This document shows, in pieces, positions 1 to 6,066 of a DNA stretch of 9,328 bases. The translations under genes were made by a program, and so were the position numbers. A model generated the notes under the pieces. The model searched no databases and was not told the DNA's origin. It worked only from the letters and a program-made list of their open reading frames with translations. This DNA comes from Pseudomonadota bacterium (lineage in GTDB: Bacteria > Desulfobacterota > Desulfobacteria > Desulfobacterales > ETH-SRB1), in contig JAHIKR010000044.1 in the NCBI GenBank assembly GCA_018897415.1, positions 1-9,328 on the forward strand, read 5' to 3'. Within the stretch, counting starts at the first letter, position 1; the number at the start of each line of letters is the position of its first letter.

Positions 1-6
1 TATTCC

Positions 7-112
7 GTCCCGCCTCATACTTCAGGGCAAAACTCTACACCACGAAGAAGATGTAAAATCGATTTGGGGCTATTCACTTCGTAGTGTAGAGCCCTGAAGT
101 ATGAGGCGGGAC
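7..112. repeat. Large imperfect palindrome with two-part stem
   Basis: Positions 7-28 (GTCCCGCC...AGGGC) are the exact reverse complement of 91-112, a perfect 22-bp outer stem. Positions 34-47 pair with 77-90 with a single mismatch (14 bp). Between the two stem parts only the left arm carries five extra bases (AAAAC, 29-33), giving a one-sided bulge. The 29-nt loop contains the small palindrome AAATCGATTT (56-65). No U-run follows on either strand, so it is not a simple intrinsic terminator. It could be a non-autonomous inverted-repeat element, a recombination or folding site, or a structured RNA; the sequence does not decide. Confidence 0.85.
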
Positions 113-135
113 TAAGAAGCTGTAGGCGGCCTGTG

Positions 136-196
136 GGTCAGTCCAGCACTAATTTGAAGCGTGTATTAATCTCAGTAAATTAGTGCTGGACTGACC
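136..196. repeat. Second large palindrome, 20-bp perfect arms
   Basis: Positions 136-155 (GGTCAGTCCAGCACTAATTT) are perfectly complementary to 177-196, with a 21-nt loop. It lies 23 bp after the first palindrome but has an unrelated sequence, so the two are not copies of one repeat. No run of T follows on either strand. Its function is unknown. Confidence 0.85.
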
Positions 197-435
197 GCCC
201 CTTTCCGCATGTCAGCGCGCACTCATTGTGCAGTATCGCGGCGTGATCGTCTAAAAATCCCTCATCACCACTCATTATAGCCCTGTTCTCCGTCGATAAA
301 AACCACTAAAACCGCCAAACATGCAAAAACGCAGGCATACACCCTCTAGATACCCCGAATTTTGCTCTTATTTGCGTTTTAAGGGACTTTCTTTGGTGGG
401 TAGATATAAACCCACGAGCCAGTGTTTTGAAATTT
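197..435. other. Non-coding stretch downstream of the toxin gene
   Basis: I see no convincing gene here. It holds a GC-rich patch around 209-250, an 8-bp inverted repeat AAAACGCA (326-333) / TGCGTTTT (373-380), and a short hairpin GTGGGT-N8-ACCCAC (396-415) just beyond the toxin stop codon. The 396-415 hairpin could weakly end minus-strand transcription, but it lacks a U-tract, so it is not called as a terminator. Confidence 0.5.
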
Positions 436-861
436 TCACTCAGATTCCATTTTCTTCAAGAAGTCTTTTGCAGTCATAATAGGAATGTCTTCGAATTTAC
501 CTAATTTAAGAAGGTGCTTATCCCCAGAGATAATAAAATCTGCTTCTGCTGCAATAGCACAAGCAAGCACCTTATTATCATCAGGGTCTTCACTAATTAC
601 ATCAACTCCCTCTACATCATGTAATACAACAGCAAACCTTTCTATAGTATCTATGACTTTTGCTATATCATCATCTTTGAGATTGTATTTATTCTTTATA
701 TGCGGATACTGCAAAACTCTTCTCATCTCTTCCAACATTTGATCAGATATAATCAATAAGAAATCATGGTCCTGCCATGCCTGTAGCAGTTTAGCGGGGA
801 TACCGCTTTTATTTATGATACTACTCACAAAGAGATTCGTATCAATTACAGTTTTAAGCAC
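436..861 (-). CDS. PIN-domain toxin (putative endoribonuclease)
   Basis: A 141-residue single-domain PIN protein, probably a Mg2+-dependent ribonuclease toxin. It shows the PIN acidic set: D7 in the N-terminal 'VIDTN' strand, E44/E45 in 'MLEEMRR', D94/D95 in 'EDPDDNKVLACA' and D114 in 'IISGDKHLL'. The layout 'DPDDNKVLACAIAAEADFIISGDKHLL' split over residues 92-118 is typical of the PIN_3 toxins (COG1569-like). The start is GTG (859-861), with AAGGA about 7 nt upstream. The ORF overlaps the 3' end of the antitoxin gene by 8 nt, so the two are probably translationally coupled. In type II systems the neighbouring antitoxin neutralises the nuclease. Family assignment is secure; cellular target is unknown. 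Confidence 0.88.
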   Translation of the reverse strand: MLKTVIDTNLFVSSIINKSGIPAKLLQAWQDHDFLLIISDQMLEEMRRVLQYPHIKNKYNLKDDDIAKVIDTIERFAVVLHDVEGVDVISEDPDDNKVLACAIAAEADFIISGDKHLLKLGKFEDIPIMTAKDFLKKMESE

Positions 862-1132
862 TTTTTTTCCTTATTGCTCGAATTGCCTTAGTAACGTCTT
901 TTTGTACCTTCTCAGGAGATACATCAGGGACATTAGATTTAATTTTGTCAAATATTTTAAACTGCTCTTCTCTCTCCTGTATAATCCGGGTATATTCCTC
1001 AGCGTTAAGTATAGCGATCATAGGAATCCCGGATTTTTCGACTATGAAGCGTTCTCCTTTTTTAAACGAGCGCTTCATTATCTCTCCCAGGTGTACTCTT
1101 GCTTCCACTGCGGGTATCACTTTTGCTACCAT
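854..1132 (-). CDS. Phd/YefM-type antitoxin
   Basis: A 92-residue antitoxin. Its N-terminal half has the Phd/YefM pattern: a short strand and helix ('IPAVEARVHLGEIMKR'), then 'GERFIVEKSGIPMIAILNAEEY', the DNA-binding dimer region of this family. The charged C-terminal helical tail would wrap the PIN toxin. Two start codons are possible. The ATG at 1136-1138 is only 2 nt from the AGGAGG at 1141-1146, whereas the ATG at 1130-1132 is 8 nt from it, so I choose the second; the longer form adds only Met-Lys. It is the first gene of the pair, and its promoter and a candidate operator lie directly upstream, fitting the autorepression known for this family. Confidence 0.85.
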   Translation of the reverse strand: MVAKVIPAVEARVHLGEIMKRSFKKGERFIVEKSGIPMIAILNAEEYTRIIQEREEQFKIFDKIKSNVPDVSPEKVQKDVTKAIRAIRKKSA

Positions 1133-1150
1133 TTTCATCGCCTCCTCATT

Positions 1151-1174
1151 GATTAATAATACTCGATGTTAATC
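1151..1174. promoter_or_regulatory. Candidate operator of the toxin-antitoxin pair
   Basis: The inverted repeat GATTAA (1151-1156) / TTAATC (1169-1174) lies between the -10 box and the antitoxin SD. Antitoxins of the Phd type bind such palindromes to repress their own operon. The repeat is seen directly; the role is inferred. Confidence 0.45.
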
Positions 1175-1186
1175 AGTTCTACTTAA

Positions 1187-1214
1187 AGTATACACTATAA
1201 AATAACAAAGTCAA
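1187..1214 (-). promoter_or_regulatory. Promoter of the toxin-antitoxin pair
   Basis: Read on the minus strand, TTGACT (1209-1214) is followed after 16 bp by TATACT (1187-1192). Both boxes match sigma-70 consensus at 5 of 6 bases. The same TTGACT-N16-TATACT arrangement precedes the replication operon at 6133-6160. Confidence 0.65.
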
Positions 1215-1320
1215 GGGTTAAATCTGATTTAAAAAGCTCGCAACCCACCCCGAACGTCGCAAAACTCCGCACCCTAATTTTCCCTTCTCGACGATAAAAT
1301 AGTACCGGCAGGCTTCCCAA

Positions 1321-1347
1321 CGCCGCAAAAGTGTTACTTTTGCGACG
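1321..1347. repeat. Stable hairpin downstream of secreted-protein gene
   Basis: CGCCGCAAAAGT (1321-1332) pairs with ACTTTTGCGACG (1336-1347) around a 3-nt loop, with one mismatch. It begins 19 nt beyond the stop codon of the minus-strand gene ending at 1366, so it may act as a transcript end, but no U-tract follows on that strand. A distant copy CGTCGCAAAA (1255-1264) pairs with the right arm (1338-1347) perfectly over 10 bp. Confidence 0.6.
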
Positions 1348-1365
1348 TAGTCTGGTGAGATAGAT

Positions 1366-2982
1366 TTAATTTCCTGTTTGCGTAGCTTGTTGGCTATTCT
1401 TTAGCAAATTTAGCTTCTCTTTTAAACTCTGATGAGCTATAAATGTTCTTATCCCACCGCTCAATCTTTCCATCCAAATACAAACAATCGCTATTTGCTT
1501 TAATCTACTTATAACTGCTTCTTCATGTTCTTTTGGTATTTCTTCATGTCTACTAACAAAATCATTGATTACAGCATTTAACTTTTCTTTGTCGATGGAT
1601 AAATCTATGGCAAAGTGTGCTGTTGCATTTTCGCCCCATGTAATATCATACCAACTAAATCCTTGTGCGTCGATGTCATCCTGAATAGCCTTGGAATTGA
1701 TCATTATGCTCCTATCGGATTTATCACCAATAATAGCCACGATATTATCTAATTTTACATATCCCATCATTCCCGCTATCGACAATTTTCCACCCATCAC
1801 CTGCCAAGCGGCATGACTTAGGCCAAATCGAATCGAATGTCTATTTTTAAAATCATATATCATAAATCCTGTTCCTATTTTCCCTGGCCTTACCCCTTCT
1901 TTTAAAATACCTTCTACATTTTCTTGTTGAGTATTGTGAATAACACACCAATCACCCAAAGATTTTGATATTTCAGCAAGGTTTTTATATCTCTCTTCTA
2001 ACAAATGTGGCCATGTACTTATAGTCATATAATAATTACTATCATATTCATAGAACTCCTCTATTCTATTTTTTGAGACTGCCTCTTCTAAAAGAATGTT
2101 TAGCGTTATAGAATCTATTCTACCTCGTGTAACACCTTTGCTCATACGCTTTTCCAGGACAACAGCCACGTCTGGAATCTGCACACCTTTCATGTCTTCT
2201 TCTACTTTCAGAGATAGACGTTCAGAAGTAGTTAACGACAAACGATATTCAGCAATAGAAGAAAACCCTGCCTCTTGAATCTTTGGCATGAAGGCCAGGT
2301 CCTCGTTGTCTAAGATCAAAACCCTATCGCCTTCTTGCAATACATTCTCCAAGACAACAGAAAGTAATTTTTCTACTGCTTCTTCTCCATACTCATCTGA
2401 GAATCTCTTAAATCCTTTCATAAGAAAAATAAATTGCATTCCATCTGGTCTCGGAAGATTCAAATATGTTGCTTCCTCCATCGCTTCTAACGGCTCGTGA
2501 GATTGTATATGTGAACGAATCGAAGCGACAATCTCCTTAGAGCTATCTTTGTAAACCCTCTCTATGATTTTTTCACCACGTTCAAAATCTTTTGAATTGC
2601 GATTTATAGGAATTGTTTTAATAAACTCCGCTGGCAACAAATCTGGACCCATAAAAGGATAAATCAAAGTGCCATTTAAATATCCATGTGCGTCTAAACT
2701 TTTAAGAAGGCCGTGGTACTCGGAAACTAACTTTGGTTCTCGATCATCGTATTCTGAAATTTTCACAATTTCATGTATCCTTTTCTCATATTGCCGTAAT
2801 GATTGATTAAACATTGCAACTAAAGCATCTTTTAACCTCTGCTTGTTATGCCTTTCTGTGAGAGGCAGTCTGAGATGAGACTTTTCGGATGAGTTTATCG
2901 CATATGCTGTATTGGTTGAAAAGAATATAACAGCGATAACCAATGAGAAAATTTTAAAGTTGAAATCTTTTCTAAACCTCAT
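1366..2982 (-). CDS. Secreted protein of unknown function, ART-like C-terminal part
   Basis: A 538-residue protein. The ATG at 2980-2982 is preferred over an upstream TTG (3019-3021): GGGTGGA lies 5 nt before it and the signal peptide then begins cleanly with 'MRFRKDF'. A basic N-end, a hydrophobic core (about residues 10-22) and 'TNTAYA' predict signal peptidase I cleavage after A28. 'SHLRLPL' follows at 35-41. I recognise no full-length family. Residues about 105-250 have a loosely Rossmann/methyltransferase-like look ('TLIYPFMGPDLLP', 'VLQEGDRVLILDNEDLAF'), a weak impression. Residues 348-367 ('IHNTQQENVEGILKEGVRPG') resemble the first strand and helix of ADP-ribosyltransferase-fold proteins such as DarT or KptA (H-x-T...ILxEG). 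Further ART motifs are not clear, so enzymatic activity is unproven. Its promoter is at 3050-3077. Confidence 0.7.
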   Translation of the reverse strand: MRFRKDFNFKIFSLVIAVIFFSTNTAYAINSSEKSHLRLPLTERHNKQRLKDALVAMFNQSLRQYEKRIHEIVKISEYDDREPKLVSEYHGLLKSLDAHGYLNGTLIYPFMGPDLLPAEFIKTIPINRNSKDFERGEKIIERVYKDSSKEIVASIRSHIQSHEPLEAMEEATYLNLPRPDGMQFIFLMKGFKRFSDEYGEEAVEKLLSVVLENVLQEGDRVLILDNEDLAFMPKIQEAGFSSIAEYRLSLTTSERLSLKVEEDMKGVQIPDVAVVLEKRMSKGVTRGRIDSITLNILLEEAVSKNRIEEFYEYDSNYYMTISTWPHLLEERYKNLAEISKSLGDWCVIHNTQQENVEGILKEGVRPGKIGTGFMIYDFKNRHSIRFGLSHAAWQVMGGKLSIAGMMGYVKLDNIVAIIGDKSDRSIMINSKAIQDDIDAQGFSWYDITWGENATAHFAIDLSIDKEKLNAVINDFVSRHEEIPKEHEEAVISRLKQIAIVCIWMERLSGGIRTFIAHQSLKEKLNLLKNSQQATQTGN

Positions 2983-3029
2983 CGTAATCCACCCAAAAAA
3001 ATAGCCTTTCTTTTCAGCCAATTTTCCAT
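2979..3029 (-). CDS. Possible 16-codon leader ORF
   Basis: A short frame (MENWLKRKAIFLGGLR) begins at the ATG 3027-3029, with AAAGGA about 7 nt upstream. It ends in a TGA that overlaps the ATG of the secreted-protein gene as ATGA (2979-2982). The good SD and the overlap suggest a leader peptide coupled to the downstream start. It may instead be chance, since the downstream gene also has its own SD-like GGGTGGA. Confidence 0.3.
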   Translation of the reverse strand: MENWLKRKAIFLGGLR

Positions 3030-3049
3030 CAATCTATCCTTTTTAATAA

Positions 3050-3077
3050 AGCATACCACAGAAAACGCCTATTTCAA
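3050..3077 (-). promoter_or_regulatory. Promoter of the secreted-protein gene
   Basis: On the minus strand, TTGAAA (3072-3077) is followed after 16 bp by TATGCT (3050-3055), with TGG directly before the -10 (an extended -10). It lies 20 bp upstream of the leader ORF. Confidence 0.5.
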
Positions 3078-3088
3078 ACTCTCTTCCT

Positions 3089-3700
3089 TCACTCCTCAAA
3101 ACTCACTTCCTGCTGTACCCTCAAAGCATCCTCCTGCGTCAATGTCGACAAATACCTCAAGGTCATAGCCGGCGTATTATGCCCCAAATGATACTGCAGC
3201 GCTTTAGGATTCCCGGTCTTCCTCAGCCGTATAATCGCATCAGAATGCCTCAATAGATGCGGAAACACCCGTTTTTCAATCCCAGCGGCCTTCCTTGCCT
3301 CATTCAAGATCTGCCATGCCCTAGACCTGTTTATCTCAAAGAACCTCCCAGAGGGCTCAATCCTGGCCCTGTAGGCATAAGATTCCAGCTTCTCTCGCAA
3401 GTTTACCGGCAAAGCCACCATTCTCAGCTTCTTGCCCTTCCCCACTATCTCCATAGCAGGCTTCCCTTCAAAATTCCTTATTGAAGCCGGCGTAAGCGCC
3501 AGAGCCTCTGAGATCCTTAAGCCGGTTTGGAATAAAAGCACAATCAAAAGCTTGTTCCTTTCTTTCTTACAGGCCTCACAAAGCTGTTTTACTTCCTCCT
3601 CTACCAAGTACCTTACCGGAAAGCTTGTCTTATTTATCCACCCTTTCTGGACAACAATAGGGTTTTTACCCCTTTTTTCTAGGGCTTGCGGCTTATTCAT
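3089..3700 (-). CDS. Small tyrosine recombinase (catalytic domain only)
   Basis: A 203-residue phage-integrase-family site-specific recombinase. All catalytic residues are present: R62 ('TGLRISEAL'), the beta-hairpin lysine K88 ('VGKGKK'), H148-x-x-R151 ('PHLLRH'), H174 ('LGHNTP') and nucleophile Y183 ('LRYLS'). The H148/R151, H174 and Y183 spacing is canonical. The SAM-like core-binding domain of XerC/D or lambda Int is missing, so the protein has FimB/FimE size. ATG 3698-3700 has GGAAG about 9-10 nt upstream. The frame stays open upstream to a stop at 3785-3787 (a basic stretch without ATG), possibly a remnant of a longer N-terminus. It could resolve multimers, invert a segment or move the element; it lies beside the origin. 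Confidence 0.85.
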   Translation of the reverse strand: MNKPQALEKRGKNPIVVQKGWINKTSFPVRYLVEEEVKQLCEACKKERNKLLIVLLFQTGLRISEALALTPASIRNFEGKPAMEIVGKGKKLRMVALPVNLREKLESYAYRARIEPSGRFFEINRSRAWQILNEARKAAGIEKRVFPHLLRHSDAIIRLRKTGNPKALQYHLGHNTPAMTLRYLSTLTQEDALRVQQEVSFEE

Positions 3701-3714
3701 ACTGGATTTCTTCC

Positions 3715-3811
3715 ACTTTTGTTTAGGTTTTAGCCTTGTTTCTGCCTTATTTTCAACCCTTTTGATCTTCCAGCTACCTAAAAACTACCCATTCTTGCTA
3801 CTTTTGTTTAG
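3715..3811. repeat. 12-bp direct repeat upstream of the recombinase
   Basis: ACTTTTGTTTAG occurs at 3715-3726 and again at 3800-3811, 85 bp apart, between the recombinase start and the origin. Direct repeats here could be recombinase arm sites; chance in AT-rich DNA is also possible. Confidence 0.4.
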
Positions 3812-3955
3812 TTGCTGTCTAATGAGGTTTGCTTTATGTTTTTAAGTCTTTTTGAGATTTTAAAAATCGTTTCTATCTAACGTTTGTTTATCGTTTATTT
3901 AACGTTATATTTAAGGCGCTACAACTCCTTAATGTTCAATAAGTTATAAAAAAAA

Positions 3956-4043
3956 TCATCGCAAAAAGGACACGGGTTCATCGCAAAAAGGACACGGGTT
4001 CATCGCAAAAAGGACACGGGTTCATCGCAAAAAGGACACGGCC
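3956..4043. repeat. Four tandem 22-bp iterons
   Basis: The units at 3956-3977, 3978-3999, 4000-4021 and 4022-4043 share the core TCATCGCAAAAAGGACAC. The first three are identical over all 22 bp; the fourth differs in its last two bases. A degraded fifth start (TCGTCGGGAAAA, 4044-4055) follows. The 22-bp period is close to two helical turns, so all sites face the same side of the DNA. They are the probable binding sites of the initiator encoded at 4064-5269. Confidence 0.92.
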
Positions 4044-4063
4044 TCGTCGGGAAAATACATAGT

Positions 4064-5269
4064 TTATTGTAAAAAGTTATCCACAATAGGTGATAATAAC
4101 TCATTCTTTCGCTTAGAGTTAGAGAAAAATTTTATGCCCCTTTGCTGGCATTCTCGTTTTAAAATATCCACGAACACAGCTCCTCTACTCTTTTTTACCT
4201 GGGTAGTTTCGGCTACCTCTCTAACCAAACTAAGGCACTTATAAATTATCTCTTTTGGTACCAATTGAGCCACTTTAAAATAAAACCTCTCAGATTTAAC
4301 ATCTCCTAATGCCTCTAACATCTCTAATGCCAAACTTCTTTCTATTGCCAATTCTTCAGCAGATTTTGGTAATTTCCCTGTTTTTCCTTTTTTAATCCGC
4401 TTAAAATAAAATCCTACATCTGATTTATTAAACTCTATTTTAGTTAAAAACCCTTTTTTTATTAATGGTTCAGCCGCCCTCTTTATATCTTCCTTAATAT
4501 GAAACAACTCTTTGGAGGTAATAGAAAGATTTTCTATTAATTTTTTATAAGATATAAAAACAGGGCTGCTATAACGGATAAAATTAAGCATTTTATATAG
4601 GCATCTTGTCCGCCCACCCCTTATTTCATTAAAATAAAAATCGCTATCAATATCCGTCGTAAACCCATTTTCAATATTATTTCTTAACCAATCATCCAAG
4701 GTAATGATAGCAGTGTATTTCTTTATGATTGTTTTCTTTTCTCCTGTATTTTTATCTATGTAAATAGATTTTTTTCGCTTAAAATCTACCTTAAAAAGAG
4801 AATAAGATTTTTTATTAAAATACTCATCAGTTCTATTCTTTGTTCTCACCAAGATTGTATTTCCTGCTGCAAAGCCTGTAGAATCAAATTTTTCTAAAGA
4901 CAAGGTTATATCCTTAAAACTACGACCATTTTTAGAGATCTTCATCGTTGAACACAACTCTTTTATTGGTACCTCTAATTTATTTGGGCAATAACCAAGT
5001 TTTTTAGTCCAGTCATTGAAAATTTTTATGACTCCTACATAGACATCCTGATCAAATCCTTGCAATAATCCATAGCTGGCACTCGGATTTAAAATAAAAA
5101 ATCTTTCTCCCTCGGGCGTTTTTTGTTTTGTCTGGATTAACCTTCTTTTCTTAACCAATTCAAGCATCATACGTTCAGCATGCTTGCCAAAATAAAAAAT
5201 GGGCAGCCGCTCTAAATTTTTATCTACCCATACCAACTCTTTTCCTTTTATACCTTCTATTTCTGGCAT
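4064..5269 (-). CDS. repA: Plasmid replication initiator protein (RPA/RepA-like)
   Basis: A 401-residue initiator. Residues about 55-85 ('FFILNPSASYGLLQGFDQDVYVG', split here) and the following 'LEVPIKELCSTMKISKNGRSFKDI' match the start of the RPA/TrfA-like initiator domain: a winged-helix region that binds iterons. A second winged helix probably spans about residues 225-295. The C-terminal 100 residues are basic and helical. In this family the protein binds iterons, opens the AT-rich region and loads the host helicase, with DnaA helping. ATG 5267-5269 overlaps the end of the Xre gene by 13 nt and its SD is weak, so translation is probably coupled. It is the last gene of a three-gene operon and runs directly into the iteron origin. 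The family call is from recognition of pattern, not a search. Confidence 0.83.
   Translation of the reverse strand: MPEIEGIKGKELVWVDKNLERLPIFYFGKHAERMMLELVKKRRLIQTKQKTPEGERFFILNPSASYGLLQGFDQDVYVGVIKIFNDWTKKLGYCPNKLEVPIKELCSTMKISKNGRSFKDITLSLEKFDSTGFAAGNTILVRTKNRTDEYFNKKSYSLFKVDFKRKKSIYIDKNTGEKKTIIKKYTAIITLDDWLRNNIENGFTTDIDSDFYFNEIRGGRTRCLYKMLNFIRYSSPVFISYKKLIENLSITSKELFHIKEDIKRAAEPLIKKGFLTKIEFNKSDVGFYFKRIKKGKTGKLPKSAEELAIERSLALEMLEALGDVKSERFYFKVAQLVPKEIIYKCLSLVREVAETTQVKKSRGAVFVDILKRECQQRGIKFFSNSKRKNELLSPIVDNFLQ
4077..4085 (+). promoter_or_regulatory. DnaA box
   Basis: TTATCCACA is an exact match to the consensus DnaA box. It lies 33 bp from the last iteron and within the 3' end of the initiator gene. 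Confidence 0.75.
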
Positions 5270-5442
5270 TTGTTTTTTCTCTCTAACTCTTGCTCAATTC
5301 TTTCTAAGCCCTTCAAGGCAATTAGTCTCGGCTTGGTTCTTCTCTTTTCCCATCGGTAAATAGCCATTGAAGAGACGTGAAGCATTGAGGCAAGATCCTC
5401 TCTGGTAAGATTAAATTTCTTTCGCAAGGATAGTACGTCCAT
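5257..5442 (-). CDS. Small Xre-family DNA-binding protein
   Basis: A 61-residue single helix-turn-helix protein of the Xre/Cro type: 'LRKKFNLTREDLASMLHVSS' (6-25), then recognition helix 'MAIYRWEKRRTKP' (26-38). It is little more than the HTH, with a short basic helical tail. ATG 5440-5442 has AAGGAG 6 nt upstream, overlapping the stop codon of the preceding gene (TAAGGAG). Its end overlaps the initiator gene by 13 nt. The position suggests it regulates the replication operon and so copy number; a likely target is the palindrome at 6120-6139. That role is inferred. Confidence 0.8.
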   Translation of the reverse strand: MDVLSLRKKFNLTREDLASMLHVSSMAIYRWEKRRTKPRLIALKGLERIEQELERKNKCQK

Positions 5443-5451
5443 ACAAACTCC

Positions 5452-6066
5452 TTATATTGTCTTTAACATCGAATAAACCTTCACAAACAGAAACAATATC
5501 ATCAAAAGCATAACTACTAAAACAATCCCTTTTAGCCAAAGGATTATTTTAGGCTCCCTTTGTTTCTTGACCAGATCTGTAAGATTCTTTAATTCCTTAG
5601 CCTGTTTTTCTAGCCGGCCATCTATTTTTAGGGTATCTTTCTGTATATATTCTATGTTAGCCAAGGTCTTTTCAAGCCTCTGGATAGTATTTACGGTCTT
5701 TTGGTAAAGGATTTCCTTGTTACTAAGGGACTCAAACTCTACTATTTCCTTGTCCGTTTTCTCTAAATTTTGGACTTTTTGGACATCTTGGACACCGTTT
5801 TTAATCTCAGATGTCTGTTTTATGTCCGAAATGTCCACTTTTTCTGTTTCAACTTGCTCAATTTTGGACAAAAGGGTGGAGAAGAGATCAGGATGGGTTT
5901 TTCTGAAGTCATCTATGAGAATAAATCTTTTGCCTCGCTTGATAGATAGCCAATTGTTGGTTCGGATAAGCCTCTTGGCGTGTCTCTCAGAAAAGCCTAA
6001 AATCTCAGCTATGGTTTTAACCTCGATAAAATCCCGGTTTAGTTCGTCTTTGTAAGTTTTCGCCAT
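5452..6066 (-). CDS. Membrane-anchored DNA-binding protein with HTH, coiled coil and C-terminal TM
   Basis: A 204-residue protein with three parts. Residues about 14-50 ('IEVKTIAEILGFSERHAKRL', then 'IRTNNW...KRGKRFILIDDF') form a winged HTH recalling the Mu-repressor/transposase or excisionase type. Residues about 105-170 are charged and helical, probably a coiled coil. Residues about 174-196 ('IILWLKGIVLVVMLLMILFL') are one strong transmembrane helix near the C-terminus, so the protein would be tail-anchored with its DNA-binding end in the cytoplasm. It is the first gene of the replication operon. A membrane-tethered protein here may hold the replicon or its origin at the membrane, or help partition. 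No known family is assigned. The ATG (6064-6066) has only a poor SD (AGGG, about 12 nt away). Confidence 0.7.
   Translation of the reverse strand: MAKTYKDELNRDFIEVKTIAEILGFSERHAKRLIRTNNWLSIKRGKRFILIDDFRKTHPDLFSTLLSKIEQVETEKVDISDIKQTSEIKNGVQDVQKVQNLEKTDKEIVEFESLSNKEILYQKTVNTIQRLEKTLANIEYIQKDTLKIDGRLEKQAKELKNLTDLVKKQREPKIILWLKGIVLVVMLLMILFLFVKVYSMLKTI
5768..5794 (-). repeat. Three tandem 9-bp repeats within the coding region
   Basis: On the plus strand TTTTGGACT, TTTTGGACA and TCTTGGACA follow each other directly. In the gene they encode VQ-x three times (residues 92-100, within 'GVQDVQKVQN'). The GGACA(C) core also resembles the iteron core AAAGGACAC, though this may be coincidence. Confidence 0.55.

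Larger units (their letters stand above)
3861..4085. other. Iteron-type replication origin (oriV)
   Basis: Three parts lie together. (1) An AT-rich stretch, about 3841-3955, carries four A(A/T)CGTT motifs with the C at 3868, 3881, 3892 and 3903 (spacing 13, 11, 11), a good DNA-unwinding element. (2) Four tandem iterons lie at 3956-4043. (3) A perfect DnaA box TTATCCACA lies at 4077-4085, inside the last codons of the initiator gene. The arrangement matches iteron plasmids controlled by RPA/TrfA-like initiators. The array lies downstream of the initiator gene rather than in its promoter, so iteron binding cannot repress that gene in the usual way. Confidence 0.85.

Noticed and set aside
1..200. 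Integron attC sites, because a hairpin pair lies next to a toxin-antitoxin cassette
   Set aside because: No R-box pair (GTTRRRY / RYYYAAC) is found at the stem ends, and the stems are longer and more perfect than attC sites.
396..415. Intrinsic terminator after the toxin gene
   Set aside because: The stem is only 6 bp and is not followed by a U-tract on the minus strand.
815..1156. Plus-strand open frame of 113 codons
   Set aside because: It is antisense to the antitoxin gene, with Phe/Cys-rich low-quality protein and no SD.
3432..3845. Plus-strand open frame of 137 codons
   Set aside because: It is antisense to the well-supported recombinase; the hydrophobic translation is typical of a shadow frame.
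3956..4043. CRISPR array
   Set aside because: The 22-bp units abut each other without spacers, and the adjacent initiator gene and DnaA box explain them as iterons.
3956..4043. Terminal multiple repeats of an insertion sequence
   Set aside because: No transposase lies nearby and no matching inverted end is seen; the origin context fits better. The alternative is not fully excluded.
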